Below are positions 32,493 to 41,400 of a stretch of 64,000 nt of DNA, in pieces. Source of the DNA: Nocardioides agariphilus (GTDB lineage: Bacteria > Actinomycetota > Actinomycetes > Propionibacteriales > Nocardioidaceae); NCBI RefSeq assembly GCF_015352445.1, contig NZ_JADKPO010000005.1:1-64000 (forward strand), written 5' to 3'. How positions within the stretch are numbered: position 1 is the first letter of the stretch; each line of letters begins with the position of its first letter. Both the position numbers and the translations under genes were made by a program. The notes beneath the pieces are model-generated. The model worked only from the letters and a program-made list of their open reading frames with translations, did not search any database and was not told the origin of the DNA.

Positions 32493-33671
32493 ATGAACAG
32501 ACTCCTCTCGAGGGCGCTGGTGATGCTCCCCGTCGGAGCCGTTGGGATCACAGTCGCGGCCGTGGCTCCGCCGTCGTTCGCTGCTACTGCGACGTCGACA
32601 CCCGTGCAGACCGAAGGTGCCGTCTTCGTCCAGACCGACGACCTCCAGCACAATGCGATCGTGGCGTTCGCGCGCGACGCAGACGGGCACCTGACCCGCA
32701 CCGGCGAGGTCGCCACCGGAGGCAGGGGAGGGGTCGAGCAGGACGTTCCGCTGGACTCGCTCGCCTCGCAGGACTCGTTGACCTATGACGCCCCTCATCG
32801 TCTGTTGTTCGCGGTGAACGCCGGCAGCGACACCGTCACCAGCTTCCGAGTCGCCGGCACCCACCTGAGCCGCCTCCAGACCGTGGCGTCCGGTGGTGTC
32901 TTCCCGGTGAGCGTGTCAGCCGGGCATGACCGGCTCTACGTCCTGAATGCCGGCGGCTCGGGCAACGTCACCGGCTACCGGATCACCCCGGTAGGACTGC
33001 TGACGCCCATCCCCGGCGCCTCGCGCGATCTCGGACTTGCGAACGACGCGCGCCCCGAGTTCATTACCGCTCCCGCCGATATCGCGCAGACGGGCGACGG
33101 TGAGCACGTCGTGGTGACGACCAAGGCCAACAACACCATCGACGTCTTCAACGTCAACAACGGTCGGCTCTCCGCCCCGGTGGAGAACCCGGCGGCGTCG
33201 GCCGTGCCGTTCGCCGTGTCGTTCGACTCCCACGCCCGGCTCGCCGTCGCCAACGCCGGCAGCTCGAGCGTCAGTACCTATCGGATCCGGTCCGACGGGA
33301 CGCTCGAGACGATCACCGCCGGCATCCAGGACGGCCAGGCCGCGCTGTGCTGGCTGGTCGGCACCGGTGACACGTTCTTCGGTGGCAACGCCGGAAGCTC
33401 CACGATCAGCGCCTTCGCCGTCGATGAGGCCGGCACGGCGTCGTTGACGGGTACCCCTGACGGCGTCGTGGCGCACACCGGTGGCGGAACCGGAGGCACG
33501 ATCGATCTCGCGATCACCCGCGACCGGAGGTTCCTGTACGCCGAGAACGCGTTCGCGGGCACGGTCGAGGGATACCGGATCGAGCCCGACCACACCCTCA
33601 CGCTCGTCGACACCGCGGCTGGACTGCCGCAGTTCGACGGACACGGCATGGAGGGTCTGGTCGCGCTCTAG
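32493..33671 (+). CDS. Secreted lactonase-like beta-propeller protein
   Basis: 392 residues. A clear signal peptide (MNRLLSRALVMLPVGAVGIT then AAVAPPSFAA, cleavage near 30) is followed by a seven-bladed propeller with repeats such as YVLNAGGSGNVTGYRITPVG, HARLAVANAGSSSVSTYRIR and FLYAENAFAGTVEGYRIEPD. It resembles the 6-phosphogluconolactonase (Pgl/YncE-like) family but is exported, so a cytosolic sugar-phosphate role is unlikely. RBS AGGAAGGA precedes ATG 32493. Monocistronic, with a hairpin after the stop. Probable extracellular binding or lactone hydrolysis. Confidence 0.8.
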   Translation: MNRLLSRALVMLPVGAVGITVAAVAPPSFAATATSTPVQTEGAVFVQTDDLQHNAIVAFARDADGHLTRTGEVATGGRGGVEQDVPLDSLASQDSLTYDAPHRLLFAVNAGSDTVTSFRVAGTHLSRLQTVASGGVFPVSVSAGHDRLYVLNAGGSGNVTGYRITPVGLLTPIPGASRDLGLANDARPEFITAPADIAQTGDGEHVVVTTKANNTIDVFNVNNGRLSAPVENPAASAVPFAVSFDSHARLAVANAGSSSVSTYRIRSDGTLETITAGIQDGQAALCWLVGTGDTFFGGNAGSSTISAFAVDEAGTASLTGTPDGVVAHTGGGTGGTIDLAITRDRRFLYAENAFAGTVEGYRIEPDHTLTLVDTAAGLPQFDGHGMEGLVAL

Positions 33672-33693
33672 CCCGAGCCTTCGACACCCGGGT

Positions 33694-33724
33694 GGTGGCC
33701 GCTGCGACGCGACACGCGGCCACC
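33694..33724 (+). terminator. Hairpin after the propeller gene
   Basis: 9-bp stem GGTGGCCGC/GCGGCCACC, 22 bp after the stop at 33671, with a 13-base loop and no T-run. A likely terminator in a high-GC genome. Confidence 0.5.
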
Positions 33725-33820
33725 GCCCTCCTCACTACCCTCAACCCACGCGTGAGATGCCTTCGACCCGGCGGCGGCCGGCCGTGGGACGGTGCCGCCC
33801 ATCAGTCAGGAGTGGACAGC

Positions 33821-34354
33821 ATGGAGCAGGTCAGAGTCCTACTGATCTCCGGCAGCACCCGGCCGGGGTCCTCGAACACCCGAGCGCTGCAGGCGCTGCA
33901 CGGGCGAGCGTGGCCGGGGGTCACCACCGACCTGTACGACGGTCTGCTGGACCTGCCGGCCTTCGTGCCGGGCACGGAGCCGGAGCCGAGGGCGGTGCGC
34001 GATCTGCTCGACCGGATCGCGGCCGCTGACGCCGTCTTGTTCTCGACGCCCGAGTACGCAGGCGGGCTTCCCGGGAGCCTGAAGAACCTCCTCGACTGGA
34101 CAGTCGGCGGTGGCCAGCTCTACGAGAAGCCCGTGGCCTGGCTGGACGTGGCCAATCCGGGCCGCGGCGGCGGGGCGCGTGCCCAGCTCCGGACCGTCCT
34201 CGGGTACGTCGGCGCACGCGTTCTCGAATCTGCCTGTGTCCACCTGACGCCGGCCTCCGACCCGGGCGACGCAGCCGCTGTCGCCGCCCAAGACGCACAG
34301 CTCGTCACCGCGATGGCGCAGACAGCGGCAGCCATCAGGAAGGAACCGACATGA
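33821..34354 (+). CDS. NADPH-dependent FMN reductase
   Basis: 177 residues with a flavodoxin-like fold. Phosphate-binding loop SGSTRPGSSNTRAL near the N-terminus and the diagnostic LFSTPEYAGGLPGSLKNLLD (P-E-Y-x-x-x-x-P-G-x-L-K-N-x-L-D/W), then WTVGGGQLYEKPVAWL. It reduces FMN, azo compounds or quinones with NAD(P)H. RBS CAGGAG. Its stop overlaps the next gene (ATGA), pairing it with the VOC-GNAT fusion. Confidence 0.88.
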   Translation: MEQVRVLLISGSTRPGSSNTRALQALHGRAWPGVTTDLYDGLLDLPAFVPGTEPEPRAVRDLLDRIAAADAVLFSTPEYAGGLPGSLKNLLDWTVGGGQLYEKPVAWLDVANPGRGGGARAQLRTVLGYVGARVLESACVHLTPASDPGDAAAVAAQDAQLVTAMAQTAAAIRKEPT

Positions 34355-35301
34355 AGACCACCGCCCGATGGCCGGCCCACCTGGCCCCCGGCGCGCTGCG
34401 CTGGGCTCGCGCCAGCAACCGCTACCACGAGACCGTCGCCTTCTACCGCGATCTGGTCGGGCTTCCCGTGGTCGGCGAGTTCACCTCCAGCTACGGCGAG
34501 GACGGCACGATCTTCGGACTGCCGGACACCACCGTGCAGATGGAGATCGTCCGCGCGCACCCCGGCAACGTCCCCATCATGAGCACGGACCAGCTCGTTC
34601 TCTACCTGGAGGACCAGGACGCCCTGGCCAGCGCGTCGAGGCAGCTCCTGGATGCCGGACTTATCCCGGACCCAGGGCAACACGCCTACTGGAAGGCGAA
34701 CGGAGCCATCACGTTCCTGGATCCCGACGGCCGGGGCCTCGTCCTCGCCCCCTGGGTCTACGGCCGCGTCCCCGACCCTGTCGATCGCTCTGCGGACCGC
34801 GTGAACGCGGACTCCACCGGGCGCCCGGTGCCCGTGGTCCGGATCGACTCGTACGGCGGTGACCGGGCTGGTTTGCGACCACTCTTCGAGGAAGCCGAGG
34901 ATTCGCCCGCCCAGCTCGACGCCTATCTCGACGAGGGCATGGTTCTGGTCGCCCGGCTCGGTGACGACATCGTCGGACACCTGCAGCTCGTCGACGCCCA
35001 GAAGGAGGGAGAGGTCGAGCTGAAGAACATGGCCGTGGCGGAAGCGATGCGAGGAACCGGGATCGGACGCCGGCTGGTCGAGCACGCGGTGGCCGCGTCA
35101 CGCGCAGGAGGGCACGCTCGCCTGACCGTGGCAACGGCCGCCGCTGACGTGGGCAACCTGCGCTTCTACCAGCGATGTGGCTTCCGCTTCAGCAGCATCG
35201 AACCAGACGCGTTCGGCGCCGACACGGGCTACGCGGACGACCTGGTGATCGACGGGATCCCCTTGCGCGACCGGGTCTGGTTCGGGCTGGACCTGCGATA
35301 G
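34351..35301 (+). CDS. Fusion of VOC (glyoxalase-like) and GNAT acetyltransferase domains
   Basis: 316 residues. Residues about 14-145 are a VOC domain (RASNRYHETVAFYRDLVGLP, then FGLPDTTVQMEIVRAHPG and ANGAITFLDPDGRGLVLAPW), and residues about 168-305 a GNAT domain with VELKNMAVAEAMRGTGIGRR (acetyl-CoA loop RGTGIG) and VGNLRFYQRCGFRFSSIEPD. VOC proteins bind or alter small molecules, often giving resistance; a GNAT arm would acetylate. Coupled to the FMN reductase, it suggests a small detoxification operon. The GNAT C-terminus (ADDLVIDGIPLRDRVWFGLD) is usual for the family, so the fusion looks complete. Confidence 0.85.
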   Translation: MKTTARWPAHLAPGALRWARASNRYHETVAFYRDLVGLPVVGEFTSSYGEDGTIFGLPDTTVQMEIVRAHPGNVPIMSTDQLVLYLEDQDALASASRQLLDAGLIPDPGQHAYWKANGAITFLDPDGRGLVLAPWVYGRVPDPVDRSADRVNADSTGRPVPVVRIDSYGGDRAGLRPLFEEAEDSPAQLDAYLDEGMVLVARLGDDIVGHLQLVDAQKEGEVELKNMAVAEAMRGTGIGRRLVEHAVAASRAGGHARLTVATAAADVGNLRFYQRCGFRFSSIEPDAFGADTGYADDLVIDGIPLRDRVWFGLDLR

Positions 35302-35317
35302 CCGTACCTTCCGGACT

Positions 35318-35334
35318 GCTGACCCCTCGTCAGC
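35318..35334. terminator. Short hairpin between convergent genes
   Basis: GCTGAC-CCCTC-GTCAGC, a 6-bp perfect stem between the VOC-GNAT stop (35301) and the anti-sigma stop (35369). Weak evidence as a bidirectional terminator. Confidence 0.35.
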
Positions 35335-35368
35335 CTGCCTCTCGCCTGCCTGTTGGGCCGGCATCGGT

Positions 35369-35656
35369 TCAGCTGCGGTCGCGCTCGCTGCGCCAGCGGC
35401 GGTAGAGGTCCAACAGGTCCTCACGGGCCAACGGATCGAGGTGCTCGGCTCGTACCTCTCCGGTGAGGAGGATCGTCGCCTCGATCTGCTTGAGGTGTTC
35501 CGAACAGTGAGGGCACTCGTCGAGGTGTTGCTCGAGGAGGTCGTGCTCGCGCACCTCGAGGGCGCCGTCGAGGTAGGCCGTCACCAGAGCGACGGCCTCG
35601 CGGCAGGTCATGTCGTGTCGAGCAGCACGGCGGGCCCACGGCCAACGGACGTTCAC
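35369..35656 (-). CDS. Zinc-finger anti-sigma factor
   Basis: 95 residues, soluble. MTCREAVALVTAYLDGALEV then HDLLEQHLDECPHCSEHLKQ contains the ZAS His-x3-Cys-x2-Cys motif (HLDECPHC), with a further upstream Cys. The GTG at 35656 overlaps the sigma stop (GTGA). It lacks a membrane helix, so it would bind its sigma in the cytosol and release it on thiol oxidation or zinc loss, as in RsrA-type proteins. The LDLYRRWRSE tail is unusual in no obvious way. Confidence 0.85.
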   Translation of the reverse strand: MNVRWPWARRAARHDMTCREAVALVTAYLDGALEVREHDLLEQHLDECPHCSEHLKQIEATILLTGEVRAEHLDPLAREDLLDLYRRWRSERDRS

Positions 35657-36306
35657 GGGATGACCTCCTGCTCGAGCGCGGCGCGGATCCGGGTGCGGGC
35701 CCGGTGCAGCAGTACGCGCTGGTTGCCTTCGCTGATGTCGAGGATGGCGCATACCTCGGCGCTGGTGAGTCCCTCCACGTCACGCAGCGTTACCACCGCC
35801 CGCTGCCCTGGGGGGAGCTCCGCGATGGCCTCGTGCACGCGCCCGGCCAGCGCAGGTGCGGTGATCCGGTCGATGACCTCGTCGGCCCAGTGCGTCGGCG
35901 GCGTGACCCACCACCCATCCTGGCTGAACCTGCCGTCCCGGTGCTCTAGTTCCCCATCCTCGACCGGTAGGTGCGCCCGCTCCTTCAGGCCGGTGCTGAT
36001 GGCCCGGTTCGTGACGATTCGGAACAGCCAGCTGCGCAGTGACGACCGGCCCTCGAACGTCTCGATGCCGCGCAGCAATCCGAGCCAGGCGTCCTGGGCC
36101 ACCTCCTCGGCGACTGCTCGGCTGCGGACCCGGGTCAGCGCGAGTCGAACCATCGCCGGATGGAGGCGCTCAACGAGCTCGGAGAACGCGGTCTCGTCGC
36201 CGGCACGAAGACGCTCGACCAGCTCGCTCTCCGCAAAGGGGGTCGAGCCGGGCGCACGCGTGTCGTCCGGCGGGTCCTCGGACCCGGGGCGCGTGCCGGA
36301 CGCCAC
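35653..36306 (-). CDS. ECF RNA polymerase sigma factor
   Basis: 217 residues with a disordered N-terminus, region 2 (AFSELVERLHPAMVRLALTR then AEEVAQDAWLGLLRGIETFE and SSLRSWLFRIVTNRAI) and region 4 (LPPGQRAVVTLRDVEGLTSA then AILDISEGNQRVLLHRARTR). GTG 36306 is chosen from GAGGAGA just upstream; a longer open frame is not protein-like. Translationally coupled to its anti-sigma. The divergent AhpD-like gene at 36491 is the likely target, fitting redox stress. Confidence 0.9.
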   Translation of the reverse strand: MASGTRPGSEDPPDDTRAPGSTPFAESELVERLRAGDETAFSELVERLHPAMVRLALTRVRSRAVAEEVAQDAWLGLLRGIETFEGRSSLRSWLFRIVTNRAISTGLKERAHLPVEDGELEHRDGRFSQDGWWVTPPTHWADEVIDRITAPALAGRVHEAIAELPPGQRAVVTLRDVEGLTSAEVCAILDISEGNQRVLLHRARTRIRAALEQEVIP

Positions 36307-36458
36307 TGTTCTCCTCGTCACCTCTGGCCCCACCCCAACTCGTCCGCGAGCACCGATCTCCCAAGGGGAGCGGCCGCCTCGGAACGCGACGCTGCTCCTC
36401 CCCATCTGATTGGTCTCTCGAGAGCCCTTGGCGTAACACTCGTTCTGGATGGCGGACT

Positions 36459-36482
36459 CCTTGGGGCGACCACAACCCAAGG
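36459..36482 (+). promoter_or_regulatory. Inverted repeat that can mask the AhpD-like ribosome binding site
   Basis: CCTTGGG and CCCAAGG (7 bp) are 10 bases apart; the second arm runs into the ribosome binding site AAGGAGG before ATG 36491. In RNA this stem would pair part of it, so translation control is possible; in DNA it may be an operator. Confidence 0.4.
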
Positions 36483-36490
36483 AGGAACCC

Positions 36491-37045
36491 ATGAGCTCAT
36501 TGCCCGCGATCGACCCGAACACCGCACCTCCGAGTGCCGCAGCCGCACTGGCGAGGGCGAAGAAGGCGTTCGGCGGCAGCGTCCCGAACCTGACCCGGGC
36601 GATGGCCAACAGCCCGGTCACACTCGACGGCTACCTCGAGTTCTCCCAGGCACTCAGTGGCGGCCTCCTCGGCCCCGACGTCAGCGAGCGGATCGCACTC
36701 CTGGTTGCCGAGGAGAACGGTTGCGGGTACTGCCTCTCAGCGCACTCCTACGTCGCCGAGCACGCGCTGCACCTGTCCTCTGAGGAGATCGGTGCGGCTC
36801 GCGTGGGCGAGAGTGCGGACCCGCGCATCCGTGCGGTGCTCCAGCTGGCGTCGGCCATCAACAGCGGCCGGGGCGATGTTCCCGACGACGTCGTGGAGGC
36901 CGCTCGCGAGGTCGGCGTCTCCGACAGTGAGATCGCCGAGGTGATCGGCCACGTCGCTGCCAACGCCTTCTCCAACTACTTCGCGAAGATGGCTCGCATC
37001 GACATCGACTTCCCGCCCGTCACACCGCGGCGGGACATCGCATGA
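36491..37045 (+). CDS. AhpD-like / carboxymuconolactone decarboxylase family protein
   Basis: 184 residues. The redox-active CxxC with distal His is seen in VAEENGCGYCLSAHSYVAEH, and IAEVIGHVAANAFSNYFAKM gives the second conserved helix. In this family such proteins are alkylhydroperoxidases (AhpD-type) linking lipoyl or thioredoxin systems to peroxide reduction. RBS AAGGAGG. Divergent from the ECF sigma/anti-sigma pair, the usual target arrangement for redox-sensing sigma factors. A hairpin follows the stop directly. Confidence 0.87.
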   Translation: MSSLPAIDPNTAPPSAAAALARAKKAFGGSVPNLTRAMANSPVTLDGYLEFSQALSGGLLGPDVSERIALLVAEENGCGYCLSAHSYVAEHALHLSSEEIGAARVGESADPRIRAVLQLASAINSGRGDVPDDVVEAAREVGVSDSEIAEVIGHVAANAFSNYFAKMARIDIDFPPVTPRRDIA

Positions 37046-37047
37046 GC

Positions 37048-37068
37048 GCATCCGACGCTGTCGGATGC
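37048..37068 (+). terminator. Hairpin directly after the AhpD-like gene
   Basis: GCATCCGAC-GCT-GTCGGATGC, a perfect 9-bp stem starting 3 bp after the stop codon. No T-run, but position and stability fit a terminator. Confidence 0.6.
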
Positions 37069-37205
37069 AGACGGAGCAACCGCTCGCGCGACCACAACGG
37101 TCCACTTCAGGAGGTCGCCTCGAGTCACGGCTGCGCCGAGCAGATGTCCACGACACCTGCTCGGCGCTCGTCCGGAGCATGTCGACAACTCCGCACGTCT
37201 CTGGA

Positions 37206-38261
37206 TCAGCGCTTGATGACGACCTTCAGGGCCTTCGTCTCGGCTGCGCGACCGAAGGTGTCGTAGGCGTCGAGCATCTGCTCGAAGGTGAAGTGGTGGG
37301 TCGCGAACGAGGCCGCCGCGAGCTTGTCCTGGGCCACGAGCTTGAGGAGCATCGGCGTGGTGTTGGTGCTGACCAGTCCGGTGGTGATGGACAGATCCAT
37401 GATCCAGAGGTCCTGGAGAGCCAGCTCGACGGGAGCGCCGTGCACGCCCACGTTGGCGATCGATCCACCGGGGCGGACGATCTTGGTGCAGGCATCGAAG
37501 GTCGCCGGCAGGCCGACCGCCTCGATGGCCACGTCGACACCGAAGCCGTCGGTCATCGCCTTGACCTGGTCGACCCAGTCCTCGTCGGCACTGTTGACCA
37601 CGTCGGTGGCGCCGAAGGTCCTGGCCTTCTCGAGCCGGTTGGCATCGAGGTCCAGGGCGACGACGCGAGCGGCTCCGTAGAGGCTCGCGGTCATGATGGC
37701 TGCCAGCCCGACCGGACCGGCTCCGACGACGGCGACCACGTCGCCGGGCTTCACCCGTCCGTACCTCACGCCGATCTCGAAGCCGGTCGGGAGGATGTCC
37801 GAGAGCATCACCGCGGCATCGTCGCTGACGCCGGCAGGAAGCTTGTAGAGCGAGTTGTCGCCGAACGGCACCCGGACGTACTCCGCCTGCGTCCCGTCGA
37901 TGAGGTGTCCGAGGATCCAGCCGATTCCGGAGGCTCCCTCGTCGGCCAGGCAGTGGGCGTAGAGCCCCTGGTGGCAGTAGGAGCAGCTGCCGCACGAGTT
38001 GATGCAGGAGATCAGGACCCGGTCGCCGACCTCGATCGTCGTGACGGCCGAGCCGATCTCGGTGACGGTGCCGACGCCCTCGTGCCCGAGGATGCGTCCG
38101 TCAGTGACAGCCGGCACGTCGCCCTTGAGGATGTGCAGGTCCGTCCCGCAGATCGTGGTGGTGTCGACGTGCACGATCACGTCGGTCGGCTGCAGGATCT
38201 TGGGGTCAGGAACCTCCTCCCACGCCTTCTTGCCGGGACCGTGGTAGACGAGCGCCTTCAT
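37206..38261 (-). CDS. Zinc-dependent alcohol dehydrogenase
   Basis: 351 residues, medium-chain dehydrogenase family. Catalytic zinc ligands in TTTICGTDLHILKG (Cys) and GRILGHEGVGTVTEIG (His-Glu); structural zinc cysteines in SCINSCGSCSYCHQGLYAHC; NAD(P)-binding VVAVVGAGPVGLAAIMTASL with Asp at the end of strand 2 (ALDLD), which favours NAD. It would interconvert alcohols and aldehydes, e.g. re-oxidising NADH during fermentation. A DevR-like box lies about 90 bp before the ATG at 38261, fitting low-oxygen expression. Confidence 0.9.
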   Translation of the reverse strand: MKALVYHGPGKKAWEEVPDPKILQPTDVIVHVDTTTICGTDLHILKGDVPAVTDGRILGHEGVGTVTEIGSAVTTIEVGDRVLISCINSCGSCSYCHQGLYAHCLADEGASGIGWILGHLIDGTQAEYVRVPFGDNSLYKLPAGVSDDAAVMLSDILPTGFEIGVRYGRVKPGDVVAVVGAGPVGLAAIMTASLYGAARVVALDLDANRLEKARTFGATDVVNSADEDWVDQVKAMTDGFGVDVAIEAVGLPATFDACTKIVRPGGSIANVGVHGAPVELALQDLWIMDLSITTGLVSTNTTPMLLKLVAQDKLAAASFATHHFTFEQMLDAYDTFGRAAETKALKVVIKR

Positions 38262-38348
38262 GATGACTCCTTCTGTCGACGGCCGCGGTGCGCTGGTCGC
38301 CAGCCTTCTGGCCACCCCCAGTCTTCGCCGCTCCTGCCTCGCCCATCA

Positions 38349-38362
38349 GGGCCGAAGGTCCC
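38349..38362. promoter_or_regulatory. DevR/DosR-like box before the alcohol dehydrogenase
   Basis: GGGCC-GAAG-GTCCC; read on the gene strand GGGAC-CTTC-GGCCC, 9 of 10 against GGGAC-N4-GTCCC and almost the same as the arcA box (GGGAC-CTTC-GACCC). Centre about 95 bp upstream of the start at 38261. Confidence 0.55.
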
Positions 38363-38426
38363 CTGTGTGCCGTACGCACGTCCCCGTACCGATCGCCGAA
38401 GAGGCGGCTTGTCGAGGGAGCGCGGA

Positions 38427-41400
38427 TCACGGACCCTGGTGCCGGCCTGGCCAGTCGGAGCCCTGCGTCACGATGCGGTCCACATGGTCGAGGCCCGCGG
38501 AGCCATGGGTGATCCACAGGACCGCGCGGTCTCGCGGGCCGCTCAGCACCTCGGCTGCCAGGGCCTGCGCCGTCGGGTGGTCGAGATGGGCGGTGGGCTC
38601 GTCGAGCACCAGTACCGGTTGGTCGGCCAGCAGGGACCTGGCCACGCCCAGCCGGGCGCGCTCACCGCCGGACACCCCGGCGTGCCCTTCCCCGATCCAG
38701 GCGTCGAGACCATCGGGCAGGGAGTCCAGCCAAGTGCCGAGGTGCGCCCGCCGCAGTGCGTCCGCGACGTCGTCGTCGCTGGCACCCGGCCGGGCGAACC
38801 TGATGTTCTCGGCGACCGTCGTGGCGAACACGTGCGGATCGTCGTCCACCAGGCCGACGCGGCGGCGAAGATCGTCCAGGGACATCGAGCGGGCGGGCGC
38901 GCCGCCGACAGCGAGGGAGCCCTCCGCTGGGTCCAGGAAGCGGAGCAGCAGTGCTGCCACGGTGCTCTTACCCGAGCCGGACGGGCCGATCAACGCCACC
39001 CGCTCACCGCGGGACAACGACAACGAGGCCGGGGTGGTCAGAGGTGCGTGCGGCGCCCAACGGGCTCGTGCGGAGTCGAGCACCAGGTCGGAGGAAGCCG
39101 GGCTCGTCGTCGCCACGGTGTCGCGCACCGCTGGCGCCGCGGTGGCCAGGCGGTGGAGCCGGGCGGCGGCCGCGGCGGTGCGGACCGAGAGGGCGCCCGC
39201 GTCGGGAACGCCCACGGCGACATCGACCAGAGCGAGTGGGACGAGTACGACGAGCGCGAGCATGGGGGCAGACACCTCGCCGGTTCGCGACGCGGCGGCA
39301 GCGACTGCGGCCGTGACTGCCATCGCGGCACCGGTCGCGACGAGGACGAGGCCGCGCCCCGCACCGAGCCACGTGGCCGCGCGGCGCCCGCAGCTCCCGA
39401 TGCGGCCGGCGATGTCCCCGACCCTGTCGGTCGCACGGTCGGTCGCCTGCCACATCCTCAGCTCGCTCGCCACCTGGACGCTGTCGAGGACGGCGGCACT
39501 GAGCTCGGCCCTGGCCGTCACCAGCTCGCGCTCGGGCCGTCGGGCGCCGAACCGGGCCAGGAGCCAGCCACCGCCTCCCGCGACCAGCGAACCGAGGGCG
39601 ATCGGCACCGCCGCCGCGGGCAGGACGAGGGCCGAGACAGCAACGGCGAGTCCCGCGACGATCGCGTAGGTGCGCACCGGCATCCGGACCCGCAGCTCTC
39701 GGTCCACGACGCTGTCGACGTCATCGACGACCGAGGCCAAGACGTCGCCCCGACGCCGGCCCAGACGTCCGGGCACGAGGGGGACGACTGCCTCGTAGAC
39801 CTGGACCCGCCGCTCGGCAAGCAGCCTCAGGGCCGAGTCGTGGGACCGCAGCCGCTCGACGTACCTCAGCACCGGTCGGGCCAGTCCGAAGGTGCGGACT
39901 CCGACGATCGCTACCAGCAAGGTCAGTACTCCGGGTCGGGTGGAGGCCTGGACGATCAGCCAGCCGGCCGTGGCCGTCAAGGCGACACCGGAAGCGGAGG
40001 CCGCCGCGCCCACCAGCGTGGCTGCCCACAGCGGCCAGGGATCCTTGGCGCGTATCGACGGCGCGGCCGCCGGTTGCGGGGCTGCCTGGTGAGCCGGAGC
40101 GGATGGGGACGGCTTCGTCGCGGGGGATGACGGCGGTTCGAGCTGCAGCGTCCGGTCCGCCAGCGCGACGATCGCGTCCCGGTGGGCCACCACGACGACG
40201 GCCGACTCGCGGCCGAGCTCCATGATGGTGTCCGCGATGACCTGCTCGGTGAGATCGTCGAGGTGCGCGGTGGGCTCGTCGAGCAGCACCCAGGGTCGCT
40301 GCGCGACCACCACGCGGGCCAGGGCCAGGCGGGCCCGCTCTCCGGCCGAGAGAGTGGCACCGTCCTCGCCGAGCACGGTGTCGAGACCCTCGGGCAGAGC
40401 CCGGACGCGCTCCTCGAGGGCGACCCGCCGCAGCGCCGCCCAGAGGCGCTGGTCCTCGGCGAGCGGCGCGGCCAGCCGGAGGTTGTCGGCGATCGAGCCG
40501 GCGACGAAGACGGGGCGCTGCGGCAGCCAGGCGACCTGCTCCTGCCACGGTGAGCCACCCACCGGGTGCCCAGCCGCAAGGACCTGGCCGGCGCTCGGCT
40601 CGACCAGTCCCGCCAGCGCCGCCAGCAGGGTCGACTTCCCGCACCCGGATCCTCCGGTGACTACGGTGACACCTCGCGCCGGCAGCACCGTGTCCAGCCG
40701 GGCGAGCGCCGGTGTGACGCGGCCGGGGTAGGTGACCTCGAGACCGGAGACGATCAGGTCCGTGCCCGGCGCGGCCGCACCGCGCCCGGCCTGGCCCGGC
40801 TGACCAGCCTCGAGGAGGGCATGCGCAGCCTCGAACGTCGCCACCCCCTCGGCGGCGGCATGGAACTCCGCGCCGACGCGGCGCAGCGGCCAGTAGGCCT
40901 CCGGCGCGAGCAGCAGGACCACGAGTGCGCTGGGCAGCTCCATCGACCCAGAGGCGAGGCGGACGCCGACCGTCACTGCGACCAGCGCCACCGACAGGGT
41001 CGCGACGAGCTCCAGCACGGCGGAGGAGGCGAAGGCGATGCGCAACGTACGCATCGACGCGGCCCGGTAGCGCTCGGTGACCTCGCGGATGCGGTCGGAC
41101 TGGGCGCGGGCCCGGCGATGGGCGACCAGCGTCGGCAGCCCCTTCATCACGTCGACGAAGTGCCCGGACAGTGCGCCCATCTCCGCCCACTGCTCCCGGG
41201 CCCGGTCGCGGGTGGCCAGACCGACGAGCACTCCGAAGACCGGTACGAGCGGCAGGGTGGACAGGACGATGACCGCGCTCAGCAGGTCTTGTGTGGCGAT
41301 CGCCACGATCGTCAGGGCAGGCAGCACGGCGGCCAGCACGAGTGCCGGCAGGTAGCGCGTGAGGTAGGGCTCGATCGCCGTCACGCCTCGGGTGACCAGG

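Noticed and set aside
37065-40130. Long plus-strand ORF of about 1020 codons
   Set aside because: It lies antisense to the alcohol dehydrogenase and cydDC, and its translation is a low-complexity Gly/Arg/Asp mixture with no domains, typical of antisense reading in high-GC DNA.
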